From contig NC_079884.1 of assembly GCF_029227915.1 (NCBI RefSeq), positions 744,001 to 808,000 on the forward strand: a stretch of 64,000 nt of DNA, read 5' to 3'. Source of the DNA: Hydractinia symbiolongicarpus. Its lineage: Eukaryota; Cnidaria; Hydrozoa; Anthoathecata; Hydractiniidae. Within the stretch, counting starts at the first letter, position 1, and each line of letters opens with the position of its first letter. The position numbers and the translations under genes are program-made. Under the pieces are notes generated by a model that made no database searches, was not told where the DNA came from, and saw nothing but the letters and a program-made list of their open reading frames with translations. This document shows, piece after piece, positions 21,901 through 34,024 of the stretch.

Positions 21901-24900
21901 TACTCCCTAAGAAAAAAGCGTTTTGATTGTGTCTTTTAAGACCAGGATATTTTCTCATTAGCGGTCAAATCAAAGAGATAGTGGAAATGTTGTTTTTTTA
22001 CATCATGACGCAAATACTTTTTTTTATAGAACCTTCACGGCTTACTGTGCTTTCACTATTCAGACATGGTGGAGAAGAGTGTCGTCAAAACTTTTGAAAC
22101 AGAAAGTCTTGAATCAGAAGTCACTTGGTTTTGTTAACGTGGAACAGCAGAAAAAAAAGAAAGTATTGAATGCCAGTGAGGCTGTTCAAATTATACAGAA
22201 AATCTGGCGAAAACATATTGTACGTCTTGAATCCTTATTTTGAAAAAAATTTGGCATTTGTTCGTTTATGAACTGTCTTGGGTTTTGTTTTAGGATACTC
22301 AAGTTTTCACATACTACAAACAGCTCATAGACTTTCAAAACAAAGGTGATCCTCGATTCATGCTTCGTTGCATTAATCCAAAAGAGGTATATGTTTTGTT
22401 TTATTATTTTGAAAATATATATATGGTTTAAATCCTATATTTTACGTCCTGTGCCGCTATGTTAGATACACGTGTTTTATGTGAATTTAAGCTATTACCG
22501 TTGTCACAGTGTTCTAATTATTTTTCTTCTTTCTGCTTGAAGCTTGAGGTGTTTTTCATTTGACGGATCCGCAGTCTCATAGATCTTATATTCTCGATTC
22601 TCATCGAAATAACGTTTATTTTTGTAGGCAAGTGTATTGGATGAAGCGTCGGGTACACATGTTAGATTTCGCCTTGGAGGGGTAAGCTTGCTTTTTTAAA
22701 ATTATAAAAAATATATAAAAGAAAAATAATCAAAGTTTTCCGCTATTTTGTAAATTAAAGTTTATCTTTTGCCATGTGCTAAATAATATTTTTTAGGCAA
22801 AGTTTCCACCAAACATATACTACAAGATATTCACACATAGTCACGTGACAGATATAGGTTCATTTGCTCCTCGATACTACACGGCTGCATCTGCGAAAAT
22901 TATACCTGGTAAATTTATACACAATAAAGCCTTTGACGTTGAAGGTATGTGCCTTGATTACTTAATTCTTAGCCCAGGCGTCATCACGTCATGTGTGGAC
23001 GAGTTTTATTCTTTTTTCCCTTAGAAGATAAAGACATCGATTGGTATCAACGAGTTGATAATAATGGTTGGAGGCCTGTTAATGAGAGAGTAATAAAACA
23101 TTTTATTTGATAATTTACTATCCTCAAATTCTTGAAATTATCACCTAGACTTCATATCCTTTAGCCTTACCCAGCTACGACGGTTTAATGTTGTCTATTT
23201 TAGCTCTGTTTAAACCAGTCGTGATTGAAGAAATCTCAGTTCTTGCAAGAGCACCAAAACCATTATTATATTGAAATTTAAATAAAGATTTCGTGTGCTA
23301 AATTTCGCTATACTAACTCAAAGAATGACTCTTCCCCACAATAAAATGTTTTTGTTTAAAATTTTATTTTTTAAATGGTTTAGTATAAAGCGGTTTAAAT
23401 GGTCTAGTTCGCCTGAGTACTAGGTTAAATTTGAAAATAAACAAAGAATTATGTTTATGAAAAATGATCCAATTAAATTTTAATCAGTTCATTTGTTACA
23501 TTTATTCTGAAATAAAAATCTGAAAAAGGTGAGATGTTAAAAACTTTTATATTATGTATTTAAAATATGTTGAAGAAATATTTTTTCTGTTATTTTTCTA
23601 CTACATGTAAAGTGGGCGTAAAATGGGCGTTAAAGTCATCAGCTTTTTTCTTTTTAGGAAGGTGAATGCCACAATGTGGTTTCACTTCACAACATAAGTG
23701 TAGTTTTTTTCTTTTCAAGGTTTTGAAGTTCCTTAACTCCGATCCAGTTGCGTACGAGACTTCGAAGAAGAAAGTATTTTACCCTCACGATAAGGTGCAA
23801 CTTATTACGTTTTTACCTGTGTGTGTTGTGTTGTGTTTTTTGAGTTGTCGATTGTGATATGTAATTATTTTTTTGTCAGCTTTTGAGAAAGCAAGATCTG
23901 GAGATTAAGAGAAAACGTAGAAAGATCTCCTGGATGAAAAAAATGTATGTAGCTGTGTTGTTGTTATACTTTTTCGTTTGGTGGTTAATGTTATTGTTGT
24001 TGTTGTGTTCGAAAATAGTTTATACGAAATGAGGTTTAAAAGACCACAGTGGTAAAAATCCTATAAAGATTACAACACGTGTTTATGGAGTTTTCGTAAT
24101 TCTTTTTAATGATGATTCAATGCTACAAATCGATATTACTTTGTTCTCAGTGAGTCTACATATTGAGTCTATATATTCAGAAGGAAGTTAAAATATTGAA
24201 TAAATCCCATATTAATTTCTTCGTTACAGTGTGTAAAAATTGAGACTCAGACAGAAACGTTATTTTGTTCTAAAAAAATATCTAAAATGCAGACGACCAA
24301 AATGGTGGATTTATATTCGCTGAAACTGTGAGAAGCGTGCGGTGTGGATATACACATTTGTTGTACGGTATAATTTTCAAAATTTTTATTATAGCTCTTA
24401 AACGTTCGATTCTCTTCAGGTATGCAGCTGGAATGCTCAAAGCGAAAGATCGAGAAGATACGGAAGTAAAAGATTTAGTTGATGCAGCTGCGCAGGGTAT
24501 ATTTACGGCAGCCGAAGAATCGGGAGCTGAATGCATTGAAGACTGGGAGGTGGACGAGTTACTTCAGTGGACTGATGGTCTAAATTTTACCAGGTCAGAG
24601 GAGTTTGGTCTTGTTTTTATTCAGCGAAGTGACTTTCTTACTTTACCGGGTTGGCAGATATTTGTTCAGTGCTTGAAGTGTGCTCAGCTATGTCAGTATA
24701 TCTTACATTCGTAGCGTAGGTTTTACCCCTATTTTACCCCCTCATTTAGGGTCTCATTTTTAGGGGGCCAACCCTATTGAATTCAAAGAAGGACAAAAGC
24801 TATTACTATGAAACTTCTTAATAACTGAAATTAACGAAGTGATTTCAGATCAAAGAATTAATGCTGACGTCATTATTTCTTGCTGACATCATATTTTTCC

Positions 24901-26133
24901 AAAAAAAAAACAATTTTCAAATGTTATAATAAAAAAAAAAATTTCTAAAAAAGCGATTTAAAATTTTTTACAACCAGATTCGACAAAACGAAAAAAAATT
25001 CACTTTTGTTTCATTAACGGGAATTAAACTAAAAAGTAAGTATTAGTCACACAATTTCTAGGGATGAGACTTTTGTTTGGGCTACACGAAACATAAAGAG
25101 TGGATATTTATAATTTTTGGGCAATGTTTAAATATTTCTAAATTGGAATTGTGGGGAAGTTAATTTTTGGGTCAAAATATATTTCTAATAACTAGTTTTT
25201 AATATTTCAAAAATAAAAGCTTGTACTCTGATTTCTTGTGAGAGTTCGTATTGGAATGCATGTCAGTAAAAAATGTTTTTATTTTTAGCGTTCATTTAGA
25301 GGCTGTAAATTCATCAATTTGGTTATTTTACGATCTGTTGTATACATTTTGTTTTGTGATTACGATTACGTAATACTCGTGTATTACAATGTTCATACAA
25401 TTTCATTTGGATTGTTATCATGTCTGTCTTTTTAGTTATTTACAGGACTGGCAATCGTCTGGCACAACTGCTATGTATGCAGACATAAAAGGTGCGAAAT
25501 GATTTACGATAAGAAAGTACTAATTAATAAGTGATTGAGTCAAGGCATAACAACAAGAAAGTAACATTAATGAGCATTATCATAGACATTTCCTAATAAC
25601 AATAATAAATCTCTCCGCCTTTGTCGGTTTAAATTACGATTAATTAAGGTTTCACATTCCTTGAAAACCTCCGTGGAGGAGCGTAGTATTAACAACATAT
25701 TTTTAAACCAATGCGTCGATGTTTGTTTGTTTTAAAAAAAACGTAAACGCGTGTATGGTTGTTTCATTTTATTAGCTGTTTTAACTTTTCTATTTTGAAT
25801 TTCTAATTTTATTCGTGTCTGTAAAAGCGTAATGTAAAAATTTAATATAAAAATAATACGCTTCAAAGCAATTAAGTTGTTTTATGACAATTAACATAAT
25901 TGTCAGATCATATTATTGTTGCTTAATCTTGTTTTAAAGACAATACGTTCTGTTTGTTTATCTGCGTTGTAAGAAAGAGTTTAGCACTGTCTGTAATATA
26001 CGTGCAGATTCCCAACCCTTTCTATATACTAGGATGGATTACTTGTGTTGTGTTTTACGTTATATATTTTTAATTTATAGGTGCGCTACAGAAGCCTGAC
26101 CCTTTGTCAGCCATGTTGGAAGAGAACAAATAA
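18999..26133 (+). CDS. MFI: MFI / C11orf65 homologue with IQ motifs, 465 aa, 15 exons
   Basis: Exons: 18999-19050, 19464-19510, 19617-19705, 20658-20805, 21024-21112, 22030-22219, 22294-22386, 22628-22681, 22797-22944, 23025-23089, 23720-23794, 23880-23944, 24420-24593, 25436-25491 and 26081-26133. Phase is consistent throughout. Conserved blocks identify the family: 'GTHVRFRLGGAKFPPNIYY' across exons 8-9, 'NNGWRPV' in exon 10, 'KISWMKKMYAAGMLKAK' across exons 12-13, and 'DWEVDELLQWTDGLNF' in exon 13. Human C11orf65/MFI (about 313 aa) has these in the same order. It is reported as an inhibitor of mitochondrial fission acting on the Drp1-Mff step. The protein here has an N-terminal extension of over 150 residues with two extra IQ-like motifs (AIEIQRCWRGYRTR about 50-63; TIQTWWRR about 151-158) before the conserved one (IIQKIWRKH about 197-204). 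Calmodulin-type binding is inferred. Confidence 0.93.
20030..20640. repeat. Degenerate repeat pair in MFI intron 3
   Basis: Two about 40-bp direct copies of a sequence with TCAAATTCGATTAGTTGG and CGTGTATCAT occur at about 20045-20085 and 20590-20632, about 550 bp apart. TCGA-rich words (ATTCGAATTCG, TTTCGATTAATCGAAA) lie next to the left copy. This could be an old insertion with terminal direct repeats. No coding sequence is seen. Confidence 0.45.
21119..21245 (+). repeat. GTT-rich microsatellite in MFI intron 5
   Basis: Interrupted GTT runs (TTGTTGTTGTCATTGTTGTT and similar), then TTGGGTTGGGTTGG. A smaller GTT run lies at about 21700-21727 in the same intron. Confidence 0.85.
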
Positions 26134-26134
26134 A
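26129..26134 (+). terminator. AATAAA overlapping the MFI stop codon
   Basis: The stop codon TAA (26131-26133) lies inside AATAAA. If used as a polyadenylation signal, cleavage would leave a very short 3' UTR. No competing AATAAA was seen in the next few hundred bases. Confidence 0.4.
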
Positions 26135-26933
26135 GTGTATCGGGATGGTATGACGTCAGAATGGTTGATACTGATATTTTTTAGTCATTTTTTTAAGACC
26201 TAGCAATGTTTTAATTTTTTGGTTGTGGTTTAAAATGGCTGCCACATAGCGTGTTTTAATAACATTAATTTTACCGCGTCTTTAAGTCTGCCAAGGTAAT
26301 TCAGTTAAATAAGATTACTTAGTTTTCTCGTGTGCAATATGGTTAACTTTATTGTAACTCGTTTCTTATTTCTTTTTGTTTTTTCGTAATCAATTTTAAC
26401 TCGACTTCTTGTGGGCAGTATTTATTTAAACAACAAAGTGAATGATCGCACGAGGTCAGTATGAATATTGATGTTTATATATATATTATATTTTTATGTA
26501 GCGAGTTCTAATATATTATACTTTTTAATGTTTATACTGGATTTGGAAGGTTTTTTACTAATAATTTAATAGAAATAGTTATATATTCTTGACTAAAAGA
26601 AAGTTTTACACTCTGGGGATGTTTTTGAAACAAAAAATGAACGTAGTTGTTTGCTAACTCCACCTTATTCACATCAGTCTTAAATTAAATCGTTGATTTT
26701 TTAATCATTTTTTTATTATTTTTTTCTACGGTTAAACTCTCACAAACAAAACTAATTTCAGCCTTATTTTTTGCCCGTAGCTAAGAAATTACCACCATTC
26801 AGACCAACAAAAAAAACCAAATGTGGACATAGACTTACAATCTCTTACGTTTAAATGCCGTATTAATTGTTAAGTAACTTATTCGTCAATCCTATATATT
26901 TAGTGAAGAAAAAAATATCCATGTATTTCAAGT
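26135..26933. other. Intergenic region between MFI and the next gene
   Basis: AT-rich and non-coding. A TGACGTCA palindrome lies at about 26150-26157, just after the MFI stop. It probably contains the promoter of the downstream gene. Confidence 0.4.
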
Positions 26934-29212
26934 ATGTACGCCACATCATATGACATCATCGACTGGAAGTCATGCGAAAGTTACTCACAATCAGCCTCTG
27001 CGCAGGTTTCCAGAGACATCGCCTCTGGCACGGAGATCATCTTTCCAAAGTTATTTCATGAACGACGGGAGAACAGTGAGACGAGTATCGTCTCTTCGAA
27101 TCCCGATTTCGAACTACCGGATGGTCCGTTGAAGTTTTACAATTCGGAATATCATGCAGATTCTATGGATCAGCAATCGGTTTATCAGAAAGTAGCGAAC
27201 TGGGTTCTAACGCAACGCAACTATTTTCGTAATGTGGAACAGCAAGTGAGAGATGATGATATCGAAGTGATCGATCCTGTTGATTTGTTTCATGAGTCGA
27301 TTCTCAATGATTATCAGGTTATAACAGGTATGTCACGGATGTGTTACCATTGGGTTCACACTTTCTTTTTTTACTTAGTATTAATCGTAGAAACAAGAAC
27401 AGTAAGGGCGGAATCTTCACCGGCGATTATTACGACGATCGTAAAAAATACTCGAATTTGATTGGTCGCGATTTTCGTCATGACGAAAAGTTGAATTGGT
27501 TTCTACTTTTCGACACAAAAATCGTCGCGAAAATCGTCCAGGGGAGATTCGGCTTAACTGCTAACGTTTTCATTGTTGGGCGATCTATACCCCTAGTATT
27601 TCTTGTTGCACTTCATTGCGATCAAGAATTGTTCTGCAAAGCCGTTTGTTTGGCAAAACGAACCTACCTTTGATTGCTCGGCACGAGGCGCAACATTTAA
27701 TTTTCTAGTGATAAAAATCACTTTTTGGGGGAACTTATAATTGTTCCTGGAATACCATAATTACGAACACCATTTTAGCGACTTGTTTATTTTGTCTTAG
27801 TGTTCCAAATCGTTTATTGTTCGCTTTCTTACATGTCAAGATATGAATAAAAACGTGTGAAAAGAAAGTTTTAAAAATAATTGTTTGTGACGTACAGTGT
27901 TAAGATTTCAAAAGAGAAATATATTTAACGCACGTATCTTTAAGCCCTATATGAGGTGAAATAATGAATGTTGTAGCTAGCTATTATGCAGTGGGGCACT
28001 CACCGTGCTTTCGAATTCTTTCCTTACTTCTCACTCTTGTTTCCTTTCGTTGCAATCGATTTGTTAATATAGTGTCTTACCTCTAAAATCTCCTGTTTAG
28101 AAAACGAATTGGAACGTCGGGTACTGCTTCGTGATTTCGAAACGCATCGCTACCATATCGAGTCAATCGAGCAAGCTATGTTGATAAACGATTATCGATT
28201 CTTACGGCAGCCGAAAGGTAATATTGAATTAGAGCTGACACCGATAATAGAATTTCATACACTTTATAAAAACGAAACTGCGCATAGAAAAAGAAGAAAT
28301 TCGTCATCCTCTTCGGCATCGTCATACGTCGAGCAAGGCGAGGAACAGATAAAATTTCTCGGAGTACCAAGGTTGCTGGAGAATTACGTCATCTTAAATC
28401 GTGAAGGTTACGTTGTCACTAACAATCCCGACAGAGACATCTGGTTAGAACCTTTAAATGAATTCGAAGCTGTCGACGAACCAGTAGACGAGGATGAACT
28501 TGATATGGACTTTATCTCTTCATGGTTTTCGGACGTGTATCAAACGGATTTGAACACTGACGAAGTAAGAACTCTAGTGACTGTCAACACAGACATTTTA
28601 GAGAAAGTAACAGTTATTTCAGTGAGCAATGTCAGTGATGAAGATGTTTGGGTTGATGCGCCAGACATTCCACACTGGTTGGATGAGGATTATGAGGAAC
28701 TCGAGTTGTTTAATCAACCAAGTAGGCCTTTATACTATTATCGTGATCGCATTAAGGGTTGTTATAGGATAGTTGGCGTGGAAGATGAAACGGTGGTGTT
28801 GTTTTCCGGCAATGATGACGACAGTATATTTTATCCTGGGGAATGTGGGAATTGGGATGAGAATCAACAGAGTGAAGAAGACAGACTCGGTCGGTTCGTG
28901 AGAACTGATTCTGATAGGAAGAACGATTCTGGTATAGAGGACGATATTGTGACAGAAGACATCGCTATAGCCTCTTTATCGTTATCTAAAAAACGAGACA
29001 GGAATCTGGACCATAAAACTGCTTTAAGAGTAAACAAACGCGTGACATTTAGTAAAGATATGACGGAGAACTCAAAGCACGTAAACGCAAAATCTTTGAT
29101 CGAAATTTTGTGGTTAGTACTTGGATGTGTGTTTATATTGACGGCAGCCATGTTGATTCAATACACACTGAATGAAAGAGGGAATGACTGGTGGTTTAAA
29201 CAAAAAAAATGA
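26934..29212 (+). CDS. Acidic tail-anchored-type protein with RVxF motif, 501 aa, 2 exons
   Basis: Exons 26934-27327 and 28101-29212 are joined in phase 1 across a 773-bp GT-AG intron. I do not recognise the family. The protein is acidic, with a serine-rich basic patch (about residues 194-207, RKRRNSSSSSAS). It has a single strongly hydrophobic segment at about 465-486 (start IEILWLVLGCVFILT) followed by a 15-residue tail ending WWFKQKK. There is no N-terminal signal peptide, so a tail-anchored topology facing the cytosol is inferred. KRVTF (444-448) is a textbook RVxF docking motif for protein phosphatase 1. NDSGIEDD (406-413) resembles a phosphodegron. An adaptor targeting PP1 to an internal membrane is possible. 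The ATG at 26934 is the first in frame; an upstream ATG at 26921 is in another frame. Confidence 0.8.
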
Positions 29213-29566
29213 TGCAAAAATCTTTTGTAAAGAACTATGGTTTGTAAAGCAAATAGTTGCTTTTGTTAAGTTTAAATACTTTTATTTATTTATTTTATGC
29301 TTATCTTGTTTTGTTTGTTTAAAACCGATATCGTTTCTCTTCATTCATCAAATTTATGTTTGATTTTTTTTTAATAATAAGATATTTTTTTAATAACAAT
29401 ACTTAAACAGCAGTGATTTTAATCTTCAAGAATACTGTTGGCATCACACTGCATTTACTCGTCATTGTGTACCCTAAGCTTGCTGTATACCGAACCATCC
29501 AAATTTTTTATCATTCTTTATTTTTATTATTATTTTTCATGTGATACTAAGATTGTAAATATGATA
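29213..29566. other. 3' untranslated stretch
   Basis: Non-coding AT-rich sequence between the stop codon and the first good polyadenylation signal. Confidence 0.5.
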
Positions 29567-29572
29567 AATAAA
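29567..29572 (+). terminator. AATAAA polyadenylation signal
   Basis: AATAAA about 355 bp after the stop of the 501-aa gene, in a run of ATAAATAAAAATA. Plausible position for 3' end formation. Confidence 0.55.
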
Positions 29573-31028
29573 AATATTTATAGCTATTAGAATTTATTTT
29601 ATTGACACTAAGAAATATTTTCAATAAATTATATTTTCAAAAAATATTCTTCAACTTCATTCGAAAATTTGTATTTTTTTCCGACCTACTGTTATAGGTG
29701 AGGTCCTACAAAGTGACCTGTGTCCGTCCCTCCTTTGCCAGCTTTCCTCAGAATTGAATCATTAGTTTCTTCTGCTGTTTTGTACAACGATAGAGGACAA
29801 TAGACCCTTTTTCTAAGAACCGACTCAAAAATGACGGGTTTATGCGTAAATGATCAAAAACAGTTTTATGGTTTTTGGGACATTTCTCAGGATTGGATCA
29901 TTAGGTTATTCTAATTTTGCACATAGAAAGAGAACAATTGCCCCTCAAATGCTACAAAGTCAATTCTTCCGGCCAAATGATGCTGGTTACGTGAGCAAAA
30001 TGAGTCGAAACAGTTCAAAAATTTGTTTTTTGCTGGTATGTAATATTGTTACGTTTCTTAGAAATCCTACAGATTTTAATATAGTTGGTTGAAAACTTGA
30101 CTTGACTTGACACCAGTTTAATACCCTTGTTTTACTTAAAAGATATCCAATTTGAAATAAACTCTGTAAAGAGTTTTGATGCTGCTGATGTAAACGAACA
30201 GTTTGAAGAACTCACCACCAAAAATTGGTCAAGCTTTGTGGAAAATAACTTATTAAAGTAACGACATCTAATTTGTTGATGGTTACCAGCTGTTAAAAGC
30301 TCCGGCAACATTAATGACATCTATATATAAGTTACACTGTTGTTCTTTTATCTTTTTCATCAATTGACGTACGTGAAGATCCCATGAAATCGTTCCACCT
30401 TCACTTCTATGCGTGCTGGAAAATGCAATGTTCCAGAAGAAATTTCATTTTCTTATGCAAAAGCGCTTAAAAAATGTACCTAACTACTAACCTAGAAATT
30501 CTTTGTACTAACCATCCCTGGTTGAAATCAGAGTTAACATATTTCCATGCAGTTAATCCGAAAACAGTAATTATGCTTACGTTACCTTGTTGCAATACAA
30601 AAGTTACCTTCTTTCAACCTCATCCCCGGGATGAGGTAACCTTCTTGAGAATAAATTAGTGTCAACATGGTAAATTTTTTCTGGCCCAAAAAACAACAAC
30701 AGATTCTCTTTCAACAACACCGCCAAGCGTCTTCGTGTCGCCGTCGTGACTTTGCTGGAACCCTGGTCCCCCGGGGACTTTTTTGCTGCCGCGGCAGCCA
30801 CACTCCTAGCGATAAATCATGTGAAATTGTTTATTCGGCGACAATATGGTAGACAAGACGCGTGCGCTACTGACTGTTTTTCTGTTGACTGTGATTTATT
30901 TTGGTTGTTTCTGTTGGTTGGTTTTATTTCTTTTGATGTGAAGTAAAAAAATTATTTCTTGTGATGATAGTGTGCAAGGACTAATTTCTCGTTCCTTTTG
31001 TTAATGTAGTTGGCCAGCCAGGAAAATC
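29573..31028. other. Intergenic, repeat scraps only
   Basis: Two imperfect direct repeats about 140 bp apart (about 29747-29812 and 29887-29950) share CTCAG(A/G)ATTG(A/G)ATCATTAG and a later GA-rich segment. A palindromic CCTCATCCCCGGGATGAGG sits at about 30618-30636 and a GTCCCCCGGGGAC at about 30766-30778. Apart from the fragment at 30142-30261, no coding signal was recognised. Confidence 0.45.
30142..30261 (+). pseudogene. Protein-like fragment of unknown origin
   Basis: A 39-codon frame (DIQFEINSVKSFDAADVNEQ ... FVENNLLK) ends in TAA at 30259-30261. It has the composition of a real protein and sits just after AAAAG, which could be a splice acceptor. It has no recognisable domain and no upstream partner exon. 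It may be the end of a transposon-encoded protein. Confidence 0.3.
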
Positions 31029-31745
31029 CTCTTAATTAAGCTGTATAGCTTAATTTGGAGATTTCCTAAATAAGCTGTATTATACAGCTTAATTGGGTGA
31101 CATACATCTAAATTAGGAGGTAAAAAAGGTTTTTCCCTGATTTCTCGAAAAAGGTAAATTTTAGCAGAATCACCGCCGCAGCTCTTTCATCGTCAGTTTG
31201 ACCACTATATTATAAAAGAAGAACAGTATTTCCAGCACAAGGGTGCCGATAAGCCGCATACGCCGTAAAAAGTGCGGGCGTTTTCGGGCGAGTTCGGCGT
31301 TTTGAAAAAAATTCAAGTACTCGCCTGAAAAAACCCGCATAGACCCGAACAATGCCTGAAAGAAAAAAAAAACAGACACTAATCTATGATTCAAAAAAAC
31401 TATAAAAATTAAAAAAAAATGTAATAGTCTATTTAAGCTGTACTGCATCCTAGTTAGGATGTCACGTCACGTGATACATCCTATTTAAGCGGGATATTTT
31501 TAAAACTTCAAATTTAGCGGATCTCTGGGGTGCTACGAAAAAACTAATGTATTGGAGTTGTTTATATGCACGTAAATATTGCATTTATTCAGTTAGATAG
31601 ATGCTAAAATTCAGTTAAATGTGTGTTTTAGACGATCAAAGTTTTGTACATCTTAACTAAGCTGTAAAACGCCTAATTAGAATGTATCATACATCCTAAT
31701 TAAGCTGACGTCTAAATTAAGCTGTACAGCTTAATTAAGAGCATT
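31029..31745. mobile_element. Palindrome-rich element with TTAATTAAGCTGTA ends
   Basis: The left end (about 31029-31058, CTCTTAATTAAGCTGTATAG) matches the reverse complement of the right end (about 31714-31745, CTCTTAATTAAGCTGTACAG) over about 30 bp. Each end is itself a palindrome built on AAGCTGTA/TACAGCTT. More copies of these words and of CATCCTAATTAAG/CATCCTATTTAAG lie at 31070-31100 and 31435-31710. The middle (31243-31420) is one arm of the larger inverted repeat described separately. No coding potential. Confidence 0.6.
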
Positions 31746-31989
31746 TCTATGACTGTTGGCTAGCTATTAGGAATGTTATTATGCTAGACCTAAGATTAAA
31801 ATTGCCTTTTAATTGTTTTCTTTTGACTATTATCATCTCCGTTACAAATTTGAGCTTCAGTTGTTTTTTTAAATTAAAGGCGCATAATCACACTGATCAA
31901 AGAAAATTATGTAACATTTACTTACTTTAAATACTTTGAAGTAGATTTGTGAGATCTTCAGGCATCCAACTCGGCAGTCCAATGCTCAT

Positions 31990-33415
31990 CATGTCAATGA
32001 TGCTGTTCGTGTTGGCCTTTCGAAACTGAATCTAATTTGGTAACAGTGGCTCATCAGGAACAGTAGCAAGAAAGCAATCCAACTTCGACTTAAAAGAGTC
32101 TATGCTGCAATCAGATAAGTTGCGTATTGCTTTTGGTAGACCATTAAACAATCGTACTCCTTGAACAGCCAAGCTAGCACAACGAATCTTATAAAATGGC
32201 CCTTTCTTCACTACAGGAACAACACATTTTCAACCCAAATGATCATTCGTGTACCATGTGATGCCTCCTTTCCCAGTTTCCTGACCAAAGTTTGGTACTA
32301 TTTTTTCAATCACTTTCCAGATGTAAATTATGGCATACCGTTCCCTTCTTCTCTCCAGAGAATACAGATTCAATCTTTTTAGTACGTCCAAGTACGAAAA
32401 ACCTTGAGTTACAAGGATTTTTCTAGTAAAGGTTCTTTGCCCCATTTCTATGTCTTGTATTTGTCCTTTCATTAGTGGAGACCATAACTTGGAACAATAG
32501 TCAAGGTGGGGAATAACTAATGATTTCCAAAGAGTCAACATCACATTTTTTTCTCTGCTCTCGAATGTTCGTAATATCCATCCAGTTATCCTGTTTGCCT
32601 TTGATATTAGGTTTGAGATATGCTTATTAAATTTGCAATCATTCGACATTATAACTCCTAAGTCCTTCACAGTGATTTTTTTGTTAATCTTTTCTGACGT
32701 GTTACTTAGATATACAGAGAGTGGTTTCAAAGACTCAATCTTTCCATAACTTAAGTGCTCGAACTTACACCCATTGAGTTTCGTATTATTTTCAGTTGTC
32801 CACTTATAAATTATATTTAGATCACTTTGGAGTTTAAAGGTGTCCATGAGGCCATTAATCTCAATCAGAATTTGTGTGTCCTCTGCAAAGCTGGATGCTT
32901 AAAAATATTTTAAGTTCTGATTGATATCACCAACCATGATTAGAAAAAGCAGTGGGCCAAGAACAGACCCCTGTGGAACCCCTGATCCAACGTTAGCAGG
33001 TATAGATTTTACACCATTGACATAAACATGTTGTATTCTGTCTTTAAGGAATGATTTAATCCATTTTATCAGTTTGTCATTTATACCAAGTTGCTTCAGT
33101 TTAGCAACTAAGATGGAGTGGTCCACTTTGTCAAATGCCTTGCTAGAATCTAAGTAAACTGTATCTACATTTGAACCACTTTCAAGAAAGGATAGGATTG
33201 TATCATAATGGGTCAGTAGCTGTGATAAACAGGAACGACCTTCTCTAAAACCATGTTGTGAGTTGTTAAAGAGATTGTACTGTACAAGATGATCAACTAT
33301 GTTCTTTTTTATAACTTTTTTACGATATTTTAACGACATGTGAAGTCAAGGCAACTGGTCGAAAGTTGCCCACTTTGCCTTGGTCACCTCCTTTGAAAAT
33401 GGTTGATTTATTTCA
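31990..33415 (-). pseudogene. L2/CR1-like LINE reverse transcriptase, frameshifted
   Basis: Minus-strand translation from 33415 gives 'KVGNFRPVALTS', 'SQHGFREGRSCLSQLL', 'YLDSSKAFDKVDHSIL' (catalytic Asp block A), 'GVPQGSVLGPLLFL' (block B) and 'SSFAEDTQIL' (block C, normally FADD). It continues through 'KDLGVIMSNDCKFNKHI', 'ILRTFESREKNVMLTLWKSL' and 'YCSKLWSP' to a C-terminal 'VRLFNGLPKAIRNLSDCSID'. Frameshifts lie near 33310-33340 and 32895-32902. The endonuclease half is absent, so the copy is 5'-truncated and dead. The FADD motif has become FAED. Confidence 0.88.
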
Positions 33416-34024
33416 AACTTCAGCCCAAGAAGAGGATGCTGATGATACTGATGAGCTGCAAACGCCTGCATAAAAGGGCGAGTTTGGGCGGGGTACTTTT
33501 CGAATTAAATTGGGGGCTGTCCTCCAAAACCACCCACACTTTCCCAAAGTATTCCCGAAATGCAATTCCTTGTTAACATAGTTGACAATATAGTTTACAA
33601 TAATTGGAAGAAGAAAGGGCTTAAAGAGAGTTAATAAAGAGTTAAGGCGTGACACAAAATTATGTTTGGTTAGTGTCCTCCGCCCGAACGTCCATTGAAA
33701 AAAAATGCACTGTTGTGATTTGGGTGTTTTTCTGATTAAAAATTGCCTCTAAACTGAATCAGTGAGCCTTTTTCTTCCTTTTCGTGGCCCTGGGATACAC
33801 TTCACGATAATTTTTGCGTTTAACAAAACAGAAAATATCAAAAATATATAACATGAAAAATATTGCACATGTATAAACCAGCCTTTGAAATACAATACAC
33901 AATTCAATCTGAGTAATTGATTTCTACACATATTGCAAGCAAGTAACTTTTTCCTATCGTCAATCACAAAGCATTCTTTATGATTTATATTTTTTTTTCT
34001 ATTATTTTTCTAGTGTCAAACTTT

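Noticed and set aside
22641-23110. MFI ending at the TGA after exon 10 (23108-23110)
   Set aside because: Reading through would give a stop soon after NNGWRPVNER, but the conserved C-terminal blocks continue in later exons in correct phase, so the donor at 23090 is preferred.
24328-24714. 128-codon independent gene
   Set aside because: It is MFI exon 13 (24420-24593) read through its flanking introns.
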